A DNA stretch of 64,000 bases from Terrisporobacter petrolearius (GCF_032598785.1 NZ_CP102984.1); one strand, 5' to 3'. Positions 1-8,516 are shown, counted from the stretch's first letter. Program-made: numbers and translations. Notes: generated from the letters alone by a model not told the origin.

Positions 1-35
1 AATGAATTTAATATCTCCCTAACATCTCTTTTCAT
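1..35 (-). CDS. Start of an unidentified gene running off the left edge
   Basis: Reading the minus strand, an ATG lies at 35-33 with a strong ribosome-binding site (AAGGAGGG, complement of 42-49) at normal spacing. Eleven codons are visible (MKRDVREILNS) before the window ends. The gene follows the MarR regulator at 126-557 in the same direction, so it is probably a target of that regulator. Too little is present to name a family. Confidence 0.6.
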   Translation of the reverse strand, partial: MKRDVREILNS

Positions 36-57
36 AATACCCTCCTTAATTTAATGC

Positions 58-76
58 CATAGCAATAATTGCTATG
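58..76. promoter_or_regulatory. Perfect 9-bp palindrome, candidate MarR operator
   Basis: CATAGCAAT-A-ATTGCTATG is a perfect inverted repeat with a 1-base centre. It lies directly upstream of the ribosome-binding site of the gene that starts at 35, and downstream of marR. Its size and symmetry fit a MarR-dimer operator. That role is inferred. Confidence 0.5.
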
Positions 77-95
77 ACAAGTATTTAAGAAAATT

Positions 96-112
96 GTAGC
101 ACCTTGTGCTAC
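96..112 (-). terminator. Weak hairpin after marR
   Basis: GTAGCAC-CTT-GTGCTAC forms a 7-bp stem with a 3-base loop just after the marR stop. On the minus strand the tail is AATTTTCTT, a poor U-tract. It could be a leaky terminator or attenuator between marR and the next gene. Confidence 0.4.
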
Positions 113-125
113 TGTTGTAAAGTAT

Positions 126-557
126 TTACTGTGATTTATTTATATTTTTCACCATTTTATTTAGAACTTCTTTGAAAGTTTCCAAATCTTCTTCACTGAT
201 TCCTTTAATACAATCTTTTGAGAACTTATCTCCTATAGGTAGTATTTCTTCTCTTTTTTCCATTCCTTCTTCTGTAAGAAATAACTTTGTAACTCTTCTG
301 TCTGCTGGATCTTTTTCTCTTCTTACTATGTTTTCTTTTTCCATACGATCTACTAACCTAACAATTGATGATTCGTTGGAATCTAGTTTTTTAGCTAAAT
401 CTCTTTGAGTTATTCCTTCATTTTTACCTATATAAAATAAAGCCGTCCATTGAACTCTTGTAATACTATGTTCTTGAAGTCTTTGGCTAAATAAATCAGT
501 AATCTCTTCATTGTATTTGTTAGTCATAAAAGCTATACAATCTTCTAGATTAAACAT
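126..557 (-). CDS. MarR-family transcriptional regulator
   Basis: This 143-aa protein has the normal MarR length. A winged helix spans about residues 30-100: the recognition helix region reads ITQRDLAKKLDSNESSIVRLVDRMEKE and is followed by the wing REKDPADRRVTKLFLT, whose DxRxxxxxLT pattern is the family signature. The start at 557 is preceded by GAGGAGAT at good spacing. It probably represses the gene that begins at 35, through the palindrome at 58-76. The ligand is unknown. The upstream gene at 738 is divergent and separated by about 180 bases of AT-rich DNA. Confidence 0.9.
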   Translation of the reverse strand: MFNLEDCIAFMTNKYNEEITDLFSQRLQEHSITRVQWTALFYIGKNEGITQRDLAKKLDSNESSIVRLVDRMEKENIVRREKDPADRRVTKLFLTEEGMEKREEILPIGDKFSKDCIKGISEEDLETFKEVLNKMVKNINKSQ

Positions 558-737
558 ATTTATCTCCTCTTTTATATTTGTTTTTCATATTAAATTTATT
601 ATAAGTTCAATTTTAGTGTATCACTAATAATATGATTTAGGCAAATAAATTAATAAATACAAAGGTTCCTTATTTTTCAATAAAATAATAAATTCAAACT
701 CCAATATATGGTATTATATTTTATACGGAGGTGTTTT

Positions 738-2168
738 ATGAAAGCTTTATCAATGGATGAATATTTACATAATTTACAGTTTTTAAATACAAAAAAAGAA
801 GAAATACAGACTCTTAATGAGAATAACTTGTCTGTAATAAATGAATTGGCAAATTTTATTTCTTCAAATACACATTATGAAAAATTAAATACATTTATTT
901 CTTTGGCTGATACTATTGTTGAATTTATTGAAAAATTTAACAATAATGAAATAAATTCAGATGAATTAAAAAAATACTCTTATAACTTAAAAATCATTTT
1001 AGAAAATCTTGAGTTAGAATTAAGAGAACAATTAATGATTAATTTTTATTTCTACGGTGAAGATAATTTAGGAATCATAGAGAACAATCTTATAAAGTAC
1101 AATATTAAGAAAATATGTGATGAAAATGAACTTAAATTATTTCAATTGAAAGACAAGAATGAAAATGATTATAATATTTTAGTTTTTAATAAAGATATCA
1201 CTCATATTGATAATAGATATTTTGACGAAACTATAGATTATTCTAAAGTAGGTAATTCTCTGAAAAACCTTACTAAAATTTTATATACAAATAATTATGA
1301 CTATAGTTACTTGAGTAATTCATTAATAGAAAGTATACAAGGAGATGCAAAAGCTATTATTGTTGGTAATTCATACCCTTTAGTTGGTATAGAAGAACAA
1401 TTATTAAGTAAAAACACAATTAATTTATCAATGCATTCTCAAGATTTATATTACTCTTATGAATTAGCAAAAAAATCTATATCACAAAATAAAAATATAA
1501 AACAATGTATATTAGGAATTAGTCACTATGTGCTAAATCATGATTTGTCTAAAGGAGAAAGTTCATACTCTAAGAATATGATAGAAAAAATTTATTATCC
1601 TTTATTAAATGATGTGCATAATTACCCTAAAACTAATCTACCAACTCAGCAAACATTAAATGATTTTGACGCAGATATATTAATAAAAAGCTTTTTTGAT
1701 TTTGATAAAATAGATTATTATTTCAGAAAACAAATTTATATTAGTAATAAAACTTATTATAGCGATTTAAATCCAAGAAATGTAGATAATTCATTTATGG
1801 TTCATACCATAGCTGAAAAAGAAAATATAGGTTATTATAGAGCAAATCAACACAACAAATTGTTTAAATATGATAATACAAAATCAGAATATGCAAATAT
1901 ATTAAAAGAGTTTATCAATTTCTCTAAAAGGGAAAATGTAGAATTAATAATAGTTATTTTGCCTACAACAAAATATTATTTTAATAATATAAAAATAGAA
2001 TACAAAAATGATTTAGATAACCTTATAAAACACTTAAAAGATGAAGATGGTGTTAAAGTAATTGATTTAAGAAATTTAGATTTTGATGATTCTGATTTTG
2101 CAGATTCTGATCACCTTAACCAAAAGGGCGCTATAAAATCCACAAAATACTTAAACCAAATATTATAA
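738..2168 (+). CDS. SGNH-hydrolase-like protein, function unknown
   Basis: The likely start is the ATG at 738, behind GGAGGTG (727-733), giving 476 aa. An in-frame ATG at 708 has no such site. The first 190 residues are charged and helical. A GNS motif near residue 210 (AIIVGNSYPLVG) resembles the GDS nucleophile block of SGNH/GDSL esterases. Near residue 456 the segment FADSDHLNQKG resembles the catalytic DxxH block, and ELIIVILPT before it resembles a Rossmann-like strand. This layout recalls the DltD/AlgX-type acyl-transfer fold. There is no signal peptide or membrane segment, so it is probably cytoplasmic. The gene is monocistronic and closes with the hairpin at 2199-2238. Confidence 0.5.
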   Translation: MKALSMDEYLHNLQFLNTKKEEIQTLNENNLSVINELANFISSNTHYEKLNTFISLADTIVEFIEKFNNNEINSDELKKYSYNLKIILENLELELREQLMINFYFYGEDNLGIIENNLIKYNIKKICDENELKLFQLKDKNENDYNILVFNKDITHIDNRYFDETIDYSKVGNSLKNLTKILYTNNYDYSYLSNSLIESIQGDAKAIIVGNSYPLVGIEEQLLSKNTINLSMHSQDLYYSYELAKKSISQNKNIKQCILGISHYVLNHDLSKGESSYSKNMIEKIYYPLLNDVHNYPKTNLPTQQTLNDFDADILIKSFFDFDKIDYYFRKQIYISNKTYYSDLNPRNVDNSFMVHTIAEKENIGYYRANQHNKLFKYDNTKSEYANILKEFINFSKRENVELIIVILPTTKYYFNNIKIEYKNDLDNLIKHLKDEDGVKVIDLRNLDFDDSDFADSDHLNQKGAIKSTKYLNQIL

Positions 2169-2198
2169 AATACTTTTACCAATCTGAAATATTTTTAT

Positions 2199-2238
2199 AT
2201 GCTGCCTCTCCCTAGATAAATATAGGTATAGGCAGCAT
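2199..2238. terminator. Hairpin between convergent genes
   Basis: ATGCTGCCT (2199-2207) pairs perfectly with AGGCAGCAT (2230-2238), and CCTA/TAGG add an inner stem. It separates the plus-strand SGNH-like gene from the minus-strand nitroreductase. The T-runs beside it are modest (ATTTTCT on plus, ATATAAAAAT on minus). Confidence 0.55.
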
Positions 2239-2406
2239 CAAATTTTCTCTTATCACTGATTAAATCTCTATAATATATTCCTAGTAAAGAATACAAAGCA
2301 TTTACATCTTATTTTCAAAAAATTTATGGTGCTCCTAGTCTAAAAGCTGCTATCTTTGAATTTGCCATTCCAACCAACTACATTACTTACTGTATTTAGG
2401 CAAGAA

Positions 2407-2979
2407 TTATTTCACTATTTTTACTCTTTTTGAAATATCCTCTTTTTCCTTTTCCTCTGGATATGAGCTAATTCCTCCAAAAGGCATTTGTGCATTTAGA
2501 GAGTAGCTTTCTGGTAGATTAAACATTTCTTTAACCATTTCATCTATAACAGGGTTATAGTGTTGAAGTGAAGCACCTATTCCTAACTCTTTTAAACCAC
2601 TCCATATGCTTATTTGAAGCATACCAGATGACTGAGAAGCCCAACCTGGAAATCTATCTGCATATGTTGAAAATTGACTTTGAAGATTTTTCACAATATC
2701 TTCATCATAAAAATAAAGAATTGTTCCATAACCGTTTTTAAAACTATCAATTTTCTCTCTTGAAACCTTACCTTCAAATACTTCATAAATATTATCCCAT
2801 AATTGATCTTGCTTTTCTCCTGTTACAACAATAACTCTTGAACTTTTCATATTAAAAGCATCAGGAACTAGCTCTGTTGCTTTTTCTACTAAGTCAAATA
2901 CTTCTACTTCATCTACTGGTAAGTCTCTATTAATATGGTAATATGATCTTCTTTCTTTTAATGATTCTAAAATTTTCAT
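2407..2979 (-). CDS. Nitroreductase-family FMN protein
   Basis: This 190-aa protein has the one-domain nitroreductase length. It opens with the flavin-phosphate motif LKERRSYYHINRDLP (residues 7-21) and continues with the family's PDAFNMKSSRVIVVTG block. Later blocks are WASQSSGMLQISIWSGLKEL and GIGASLQHYNP. Such proteins bind FMN and reduce nitro, quinone or other electrophilic compounds with NAD(P)H; the substrate here is unknown. It is the last gene of the MarR-pirin-nitroreductase unit, which suggests a response to electrophiles or aromatic compounds. The start has GGAGG about ten bases upstream. Confidence 0.88.
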   Translation of the reverse strand: MKILESLKERRSYYHINRDLPVDEVEVFDLVEKATELVPDAFNMKSSRVIVVTGEKQDQLWDNIYEVFEGKVSREKIDSFKNGYGTILYFYDEDIVKNLQSQFSTYADRFPGWASQSSGMLQISIWSGLKELGIGASLQHYNPVIDEMVKEMFNLPESYSLNAQMPFGGISSYPEEKEKEDISKRVKIVK

Positions 2980-3030
2980 AATTATTTATCCTCCATTTTC
3001 ATAAAATTACGAAATTCTTTATTGTTTTTA

Positions 3031-3870
3031 TTAATAATCTACTTTTTCTTTTAAAAAACTTCCTTCACTTAATTCCCTAAATGCCAAATCTAGTTCCTCT
3101 CTAGTGTTCATTACTATTGGTCCACCCCAAGATACAGGTTCTTCTAATTTATCTGAACTTATAAATAAAATCTGAATATCTTCCTTAAGAGATTCTATAT
3201 CTAATGAATCTCCATTGGTTAACTTAACTGCTGTCTTCTCACTTATAGTTTCTCCTGCTACCTTAGCATCTCCAGACAATAAAAATACCAATACTGATTT
3301 GTCATTCTCAGTTTCAATATTAAACTTATTATTTGCATTCAGTATTATATGATAATAATCCATTGGTAAATATTTCCCCATAAAGCCTTTATGCTCTTTA
3401 TATTGTCCACTTATAAGTCTCAAAATTCCTCCATCTATAGGAATTTCTTTTATTTCTTCTTTCTTTATACTATGATATTCTGGTGGAGCCATTTTATATT
3501 TTCTTGGCATGTTTAACCAAAGTTGAACTCCAAGCATTCTATCTGAAGCAGGTAATTTTTCTTCATGTAATATTCCAGATCCTGCTGTCATCCATTGAAC
3601 TTCTCCATCTGTAATTCCATCTTCATTTCCTAGGCTATCCTTATGAACCATATTTCCCTTAACTACAAGACTTATAGTTTCTATACCTCTATGAGGATGC
3701 ATTGGAAAACCTGCTGTGTATTCTTCAGGATTTGTGCTATCAAAAGAGTCTAACATTAAAATAGGATCATAGGTCTCAGCTGTAGTATTTCCTAAAACCC
3801 TAACTAAATTTACTCCTGCTCCATCTGTAGTTCTAAAACCTCTAACTTTATTTTTTACCATTCTTTTCAT
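3031..3870 (-). CDS. Pirin-family bicupin protein
   Basis: This 279-aa protein has the normal pirin length. The N-terminal cupin carries the metal-binding block HPHRGIETISLVVKGN with HPHRG near residue 58, followed by the HKDSLG and GEVQWMTAGSGILHEE blocks. The C-terminal cupin is more diverged. Bacterial pirins bind one metal ion and some have quercetinase activity; the substrate here cannot be read. The start overlaps the end of marR by 23 bases and has GGAGG eight bases upstream, so the two genes are translationally linked. The nitroreductase follows after a 51-base gap. Confidence 0.92.
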   Translation of the reverse strand: MKRMVKNKVRGFRTTDGAGVNLVRVLGNTTAETYDPILMLDSFDSTNPEEYTAGFPMHPHRGIETISLVVKGNMVHKDSLGNEDGITDGEVQWMTAGSGILHEEKLPASDRMLGVQLWLNMPRKYKMAPPEYHSIKKEEIKEIPIDGGILRLISGQYKEHKGFMGKYLPMDYYHIILNANNKFNIETENDKSVLVFLLSGDAKVAGETISEKTAVKLTNGDSLDIESLKEDIQILFISSDKLEEPVSWGGPIVMNTREELDLAFRELSEGSFLKEKVDY

Positions 3871-4282
3871 CTTCTACACCTCCAAATTTTTTCATATATT
3901 TTAGTATCTCTTCCTGTTCTTCTTTGTTCCAAATATTCATCATAGAAGTGATAATTGCTTCGTTTTCTGGATATATAATGTCCATAAGTTCTCTACCTTT
4001 TTGCGTAATATGGAGTATAAATCTTCTCTTGTCTCTATCATCATTGCGCTTTTCTAAGAAACCTTCTTTTTCTAAATTCTTTACTATAACAGGAATAGTT
4101 CCACTAGTACTCAATATTTTAGCCTGAACCTCTCCAACAGATAAATCTCCTTTATGGTAAAGAGCTTCTAATACAGCAAATTGAGCACTTGTTAATCCAT
4201 ATTTTGTATAAATCTTGTTAGTAGCTCTATTTATTTTGTTTAACGCTCTACTCATTCCTATAAATATTTTAAGTTCTGTCAT
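3848..4282 (-). CDS. MarR-family regulator of the pirin/nitroreductase operon
   Basis: This 144-aa protein has the winged-helix core at about residues 30-105. The helix-turn-helix includes SVGEVQAKILSTSGTIPVIV, and the wing reads RNDDRDKRRFILHIT with the DxRxxxxxxT signature. It heads the operon. Its promoter contains two palindromes (4324-4358), one in the -35/-10 spacer and one just past the -10, which strongly suggests autorepression relieved by a ligand. Co-transcription with a nitroreductase points to an electrophile, quinone or nitro compound as signal. That last step is inference. Confidence 0.92.
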   Translation of the reverse strand: MTELKIFIGMSRALNKINRATNKIYTKYGLTSAQFAVLEALYHKGDLSVGEVQAKILSTSGTIPVIVKNLEKEGFLEKRNDDRDKRRFILHITQKGRELMDIIYPENEAIITSMMNIWNKEEQEEILKYMKKFGGVEDEKNGKK

Positions 4283-4323
4283 CTCTATAACCTCACCTTG
4301 TAATATAATTTAATCATATTTAA

Positions 4324-4369
4324 TATCTCTAATTAGATATAATTTACTCTAGTTAGAGATATTTGTCAA
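4324..4369 (-). promoter_or_regulatory. Promoter and double operator of the marR-pirin operon
   Basis: On the minus strand a perfect -35 box TTGACA (complement of 4364-4369) is followed after 17 bases by TAAATT (4341-4346), a 4/6 match to the -10. The spacer holds CTCTAGTTAGAG (4347-4358). A second palindrome centred on TCTAATTAGA (4328-4337) lies just downstream of the -10. Both contain the half-site TATCTCTAA. A bound repressor would block RNA polymerase directly. Confidence 0.75.
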
Positions 4370-4423
4370 GCCTTTTTTATTTATTGTCTATTTTATATTT
4401 AAAAATATTTATTCTATTAAATT

Positions 4424-4445
4424 AAAAAGGAGCCCTTTAGGCTCC
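4424..4445 (-). terminator. Intrinsic terminator
   Basis: GGAGCC-CTTTA-GGCTCC forms a 6-bp GC stem, with a run of T on the minus-strand side (complement of AAAAA at 4424-4428). It ends minus-strand transcription from the chemoreceptor. Near-copies occur at 6840-6855 and 12522-12546. Confidence 0.8.
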
Positions 4446-4484
4446 AATAAATTTCTAGTACTAATTCTTCTTTTGAAATATAGC

Positions 4485-4513
4485 AAGCTCTTGACATAAA
4501 CTGTCAAGAGCTT
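4485..4513. terminator. Perfect 12-bp hairpin after the chemoreceptor gene
   Basis: AAGCTCTTGACA (4485-4496) and TGTCAAGAGCTT (4502-4513) pair perfectly around a 5-base loop. It lies 25 bases past the chemoreceptor stop and has no T-tract. It may stabilise the mRNA 3' end or work with the true terminator at 4424-4445. Confidence 0.5.
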
Positions 4514-4538
4514 CACCCCAAGGGCATTTAGTTATATA

Positions 4539-6608
4539 CTAATTATTTACATTTTCATCTTTTGAACGTAGTTTAAATCTAGATATTAACTCATTCATTG
4601 CATAAGATTGTCCTGTTAATTCCTCACTTGCTGCTGCACTTTCTTCTGAAGTAGCAGAGTTAGATTGTATAACTGCACTAACTTGTTCTACAGACTCTCT
4701 TATTTGATTTACAGATGTAGATTGATCTGATAAATGAGTAGATATATTATCAACTAATGTAGCTGCCAAGCTGGCATTTATTGCTACCTCATCTAATGAT
4801 TTTGCTGTATCTTCAGCAATTCCACTTCCTACATCTATAGCATTTACAGTTTCTTCAATAAGTAAAGCAGTATTTTTTGCTGCTTCAGCACTTTTAGCTG
4901 ATAAGTTTCTTACTTCATCTGCAACAACAGCAAATCCTTTCCCTGCATCTCCCGCTCTTGCTGCTTCTACTGCTGCATTTAATGCAAGTATATTTGTTTG
5001 GAAAGCTATATCATCGATTATTTTTATTATTTTACTTATCTCATTAGATTTTAAATTTATTAATTCTATAGCTGACATCATCTCTTTCATTTTGTAGTTA
5101 CTATCTTGCATTTTTTGCCCAGCTTCTTTTACTACATCATTTGCTTTATTAGCATTTTCAGAACTACTATTAATCTTGTCTGAAACATCTTCTATTGCTG
5201 CTGATAGCTCTTCCACACTAGCTGCTTGCTCAGACGATCCTTGTGCTAATGACTGAGCACCCATAGAAACCTCATTTGCTCCAGACGCAACTTGGTTAGA
5301 TGTAAGTGTTATATCTTCCATTACATCATTTAATGATTTGATTATATTGTCTGAAGAATTTTTTATACTAACAAATTCACCTATGTAATTTGCATTTGTT
5401 TCAACAGTTAAATCTCCATTTGATATAGATGTTAATACCTGGTCTATATCGTATATTATCTCTGACATATTATGTACAAGGTCCGATGTTGCCCCAGCTA
5501 AAATTTCGATTTCATCCTTAGTAGTTGCAGATGGTACTGGTGATGACAAATCCCCCTGTGATAGAAGTTTTATTCTATCCACACAAGCTATAATAGGATT
5601 TACTATACTATTTGCTGATCTTAGAGTTATATATATTCCTAAAGCTAGAGCTATTATTATAAATAATACTACTATTTTTACTCCATCTAAAATAGCTTGC
5701 ATAAATTCAGCTTTTTGCGCTGTTATTGCAATATTCCATCCATTTGTATTTTCAATTGGAGCATATCCTATAAATTCTTTACCTTTTGCTCCTTTAAATT
5801 CTGTAACGGCTGTATTTCCTTTAATCCTGTCTTTATATATTTCTGCTAAAGGCTGTAATGATTGATCTTTATTTGCTGCCTCTATTACATTGTATTCTTC
5901 CTTTACCAATTCTTTATTACTGTTTCCTATATCAGTTCCTTTAGAGTTTACAATAGATACTTTTCCTGTGTCTCCAATTTCTACAGCTGAAGCAACTTCA
6001 GATAACATCATTGCATCAGTAATAATACCTACAACGCCTTGAACTTCACCATTTACTACTATAGGTGCTGTTGTAGTCAAAATAGCTTTACCATCCTCTT
6101 TATTTATTACAATGTCATTTGTTAAGGCTTCTTTCTTTTCCATTGTTTGTGTAAAATACTGTCTATCAGAAAGATCCAAACCACTTATTAAATCCACGCC
6201 ATCTTTTCCAATTACAACCATATCATAAATATATGGGTGCATTTCATAAATTCTATTTACCTTATCAAGCATCTTTTGTTTATTTTTCTTTGACTTATCT
6301 TTTGTAACATTTATAAATGCATCATTAGCAGAAACTTCATTTGCCAATTCTCTATATACTTCTAACTGATTGTCAATTCTTTTTGATGTTGTTGCTACTG
6401 TTTCTTTGAGTATTTTTTCTACAGTTAATTCCGTACTTTTATATGAAGTTAATAAAGATACTAAACCAATTACAACAGCCATTAACATAAGTGTAATTAT
6501 CGATGAAAATAATAGTTTTTGCTTTATGCCAAGCTTAATATCCTTTTCAACCTTATTTTTTTTGAAAAATCCTCTTATATTTTCTAATTTAAATTTTTTA
6601 TTTATCAT
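4539..6608 (-). CDS. Methyl-accepting chemotaxis protein
   Basis: This 689-aa receptor has an N-terminal membrane segment at about residues 30-53 and an extracellular ligand domain to about 300 (dCache-like: DMVVIGKDGVDLISGL, DRQYFTQTM, TAPIVVNGEVQGVVG). A second membrane segment lies at about 310-330, followed by HAMP and a long coiled-coil signalling domain. The hairpin tip contains AFQTNILALNAAVEAARAG and GKGFAVVADEVRNL, the conserved CheA/CheW contact region. It presumably senses a small molecule such as an amino acid and acts through CheA. No CheR-tethering pentapeptide is seen at the C-terminus. The gene stands alone. Confidence 0.95.
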   Translation of the reverse strand: MINKKFKLENIRGFFKKNKVEKDIKLGIKQKLLFSSIITLMLMAVVIGLVSLLTSYKSTELTVEKILKETVATTSKRIDNQLEVYRELANEVSANDAFINVTKDKSKKNKQKMLDKVNRIYEMHPYIYDMVVIGKDGVDLISGLDLSDRQYFTQTMEKKEALTNDIVINKEDGKAILTTTAPIVVNGEVQGVVGIITDAMMLSEVASAVEIGDTGKVSIVNSKGTDIGNSNKELVKEEYNVIEAANKDQSLQPLAEIYKDRIKGNTAVTEFKGAKGKEFIGYAPIENTNGWNIAITAQKAEFMQAILDGVKIVVLFIIIALALGIYITLRSANSIVNPIIACVDRIKLLSQGDLSSPVPSATTKDEIEILAGATSDLVHNMSEIIYDIDQVLTSISNGDLTVETNANYIGEFVSIKNSSDNIIKSLNDVMEDITLTSNQVASGANEVSMGAQSLAQGSSEQAASVEELSAAIEDVSDKINSSSENANKANDVVKEAGQKMQDSNYKMKEMMSAIELINLKSNEISKIIKIIDDIAFQTNILALNAAVEAARAGDAGKGFAVVADEVRNLSAKSAEAAKNTALLIEETVNAIDVGSGIAEDTAKSLDEVAINASLAATLVDNISTHLSDQSTSVNQIRESVEQVSAVIQSNSATSEESAAASEELTGQSYAMNELISRFKLRSKDENVNN

Positions 6609-6801
6609 GCTTTTTCTCCCTTAGTTGATTTTTTATTTTATAGTATGATAAATTCAACCCACCCCTTTCTTTAGATAATATCTGGAAACTATAAAGACCC
6701 TTTATTCATTATCGGAATGAATAAAACTTACTTTATAGTTAAGTCTAAATTTTAATAATTAAATTTCTAAATTTTATTTGAGTAGAGCCATACTAAAATA
6801 A

Positions 6802-6825
6802 GGTATACACAATTTTGTGTATACC
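6802..6825. repeat. Perfect 11-bp palindrome, copy 1 of a dispersed repeat
   Basis: GGTATACACAA-TT-TTGTGTATACC lies downstream of the YwaF terminator, between that gene and the chemoreceptor. A near-copy with matching flank (CTTTA-rich on the minus strand) occurs at 30984-31007. It could act as a secondary terminator or be a small dispersed palindromic element. Confidence 0.6.
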
Positions 6826-6833
6826 TATAAAGT

Positions 6834-6855
6834 AAAAAAGGAGCCCTTGGGCTCC
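6834..6855 (-). terminator. Intrinsic terminator of the YwaF gene
   Basis: GGAGCCC-TT-GGGCTCC forms a 7-bp stem with T6 on the minus-strand side, two bases past the stop of the gene at 6858. It is nearly the same hairpin as at 4424-4445 and 12522-12546. Confidence 0.88.
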
Positions 6856-6857
6856 TA

Positions 6858-7586
6858 TTAATCTACTAGTACTAATTCTTCTTTTTCTTTTGTTGTAGCA
6901 TTTAATACATGATAAATTATATTCATAACTATATTAGAAATTAATATAACTATGATCCCATACATAAAATGATTAAGTTTATTTCCAACTTGTATAGGTG
7001 ATGAGTTCATAAATCCATAATTTGAATTTGCCATATAGTTAAATATATATATAACTACACAGTATGTATTAGTAAATGCTAATATTTTTTTTAAGTCTGT
7101 TTTTGTTATTCCAATCTTCTTTGCATATAAAACATATATACTTCCCCATAACAGGAACATATGACCTATAAAAAAAGATACAATGGTTATATGTGGAAAC
7201 ATAAAAGGATCCATGTCTGCTGGAATTACTAAAGCAATTATAGCACCTACTATACCCCAATAAGCTCCAAATTTCATTAATGATACTTTGTTAAAAAGTA
7301 ATCCTATACTTAGGAATAATATGGCTATTCTACAATGATATAATGGTAGTCCTTGTGTTAAAACATAGTAATTATTAGCTGTATACCACATATATAAAGC
7401 CCCTTGCTGAATAATTAAAACTATTCCTATAAAAATTTCAAGTCTACGATTTTCTTCTTTATGTTTAATAATAATATAGCTTACTAAAGTTGAAACTATT
7501 AATATCCATAAATGAGATAATCCAAATTGAACAAACTTTGTATTATCAGGAACTCCTCTAAAAAAGTATTTCATATTTTGCATCAT
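6858..7586 (-). CDS. YwaF-family integral membrane protein
   Basis: This 242-aa protein has about seven predicted membrane segments. The motif LPLYHCRIA near residue 81 matches the characteristic LPLxxCRI of the YwaF/TMEM164-type family. Polar residues inside the helices (YHCR, HITIVSFFIGH) suggest a buried active or binding site. Bacterial members have no settled function, so none is assigned. The gene is single, with its own terminator. Its last codons and terminator are partly duplicated near 4429-4472. Confidence 0.8.
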   Translation of the reverse strand: MMQNMKYFFRGVPDNTKFVQFGLSHLWILIVSTLVSYIIIKHKEENRRLEIFIGIVLIIQQGALYMWYTANNYYVLTQGLPLYHCRIAILFLSIGLLFNKVSLMKFGAYWGIVGAIIALVIPADMDPFMFPHITIVSFFIGHMFLLWGSIYVLYAKKIGITKTDLKKILAFTNTYCVVIYIFNYMANSNYGFMNSSPIQVGNKLNHFMYGIIVILISNIVMNIIYHVLNATTKEKEELVLVD

Positions 7587-7798
7587 ATTTGCCCCCCTTT
7601 CTAAATTTTTTCTAGCTTATTTATATTTAGATCTCTACTAATTAATTTCATTACAATACATATTCCATTATAGAAATACTTTGAGAAATTTAAAATTTAA
7701 GTTAAATGCATTGAATATTATATCATAAATTTAAACAAATTTGATAAAGTTATACTTTTATGTTATTTAAATTATTCCAAATATTGACAATGTAAAAA

Positions 7799-7821
7799 GT
7801 TCTTGATAAAATATCAAGAAC
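7799..7821 (-). terminator. Intrinsic terminator of carD-like gene
   Basis: GTTCTTGATA-AAA-TATCAAGAAC is a perfect 10-bp stem with TTTTTACA after it on the minus strand. It lies about 55 bases past the stop of the gene at 7876. Confidence 0.85.
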
Positions 7822-7875
7822 TCTTTGGTATAATATAAATTAAATTATTTATAAATATTAATGACTTACTCCTAA

Positions 7876-8379
7876 TTACATCTTATTTAAACTATCATCA
7901 ATGTATAACTCCACATCATCTTTTTCTATACCTAATACAATTGAAAACTCATTTTCAATTAAATTTTGGGCAGTTCTCATAAACTTATCATCCATTTGAC
8001 TAAGTTTTTTACCATTATTACTTGCAACTTTTTTCTTGTCTCTAAGCGTTATCATTATAGTCAATAAATCCATACAATCATGATTTTTTATTAATTTCTT
8101 ATAATACTCTTGTAATTCTCTTACACTTTTGTCATCATGGTCAATTTCTTTTATTGATGGAATCTGTTCAATTAATTTATGAACTTCTTCATATGATACA
8201 ATTGGTCTCATAAATACAGTCGTATCAATAGGTGCAAACACTGTTCCATTATCATGCATTGGTTTTAGGGTATAGTAAGTTTTTCCTTTACTACTACCTC
8301 CAATGCTTAATTCACTTATGTCATCTACCCTACAAACACCTTCATTTCCATAAACAATAAATTCTCCAATTTTATACAT
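7876..8379 (-). CDS. CarD-family RNA polymerase-binding regulator
   Basis: This 167-aa protein has an N-terminal RNA-polymerase-interaction (Tudor-like) domain of about 60 residues: YKIGEFIVYGNEGVCRVDDI, then YYTLKPMHDNGTVFAPIDT. This matches CarD and the Mfd RID domain. A helical C-terminal domain follows with the family pattern LREL/LTIMITLRDKKK. CarD-type proteins bind the RNA polymerase beta subunit and stabilise open complexes. It is a single gene with its own terminator. Its proximity to a cold-shock gene may be incidental. Confidence 0.9.
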   Translation of the reverse strand: MYKIGEFIVYGNEGVCRVDDISELSIGGSSKGKTYYTLKPMHDNGTVFAPIDTTVFMRPIVSYEEVHKLIEQIPSIKEIDHDDKSVRELQEYYKKLIKNHDCMDLLTIMITLRDKKKVASNNGKKLSQMDDKFMRTAQNLIENEFSIVLGIEKDDVELYIDDSLNKM

Positions 8380-8465
8380 ATTAATTCTCTCCCATCTTAT
8401 TTTTTATTTTATAGAAGCTGTACTTCTAGAAATAATTACTTTTCTAACTAACCTACAAAGTGTTT

Positions 8466-8497
8466 AAAAAAAAAGACCCTATATAAGGATCTTTTTT
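8466..8497. terminator. Terminator after the cold-shock gene
   Basis: AAAAAGACCCTATATAAGGATCTTTTTT folds into a stem with a single mismatch and has T-runs on both sides, so it can work in both directions. It sits just past the csp stop. Confidence 0.85.
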
Positions 8498-8516
8498 CCC
8501 GAAACAATGTATATTA

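Noticed and set aside
2240..2406. Short minus-strand frames after the nitroreductase that might be a gene remnant
   Set aside because: Readable pieces (MANSKIAAFRLGAP and a 37-codon open stretch near 2194-2305) lie in different frames. I recognise no family, so I could not support a pseudogene call.
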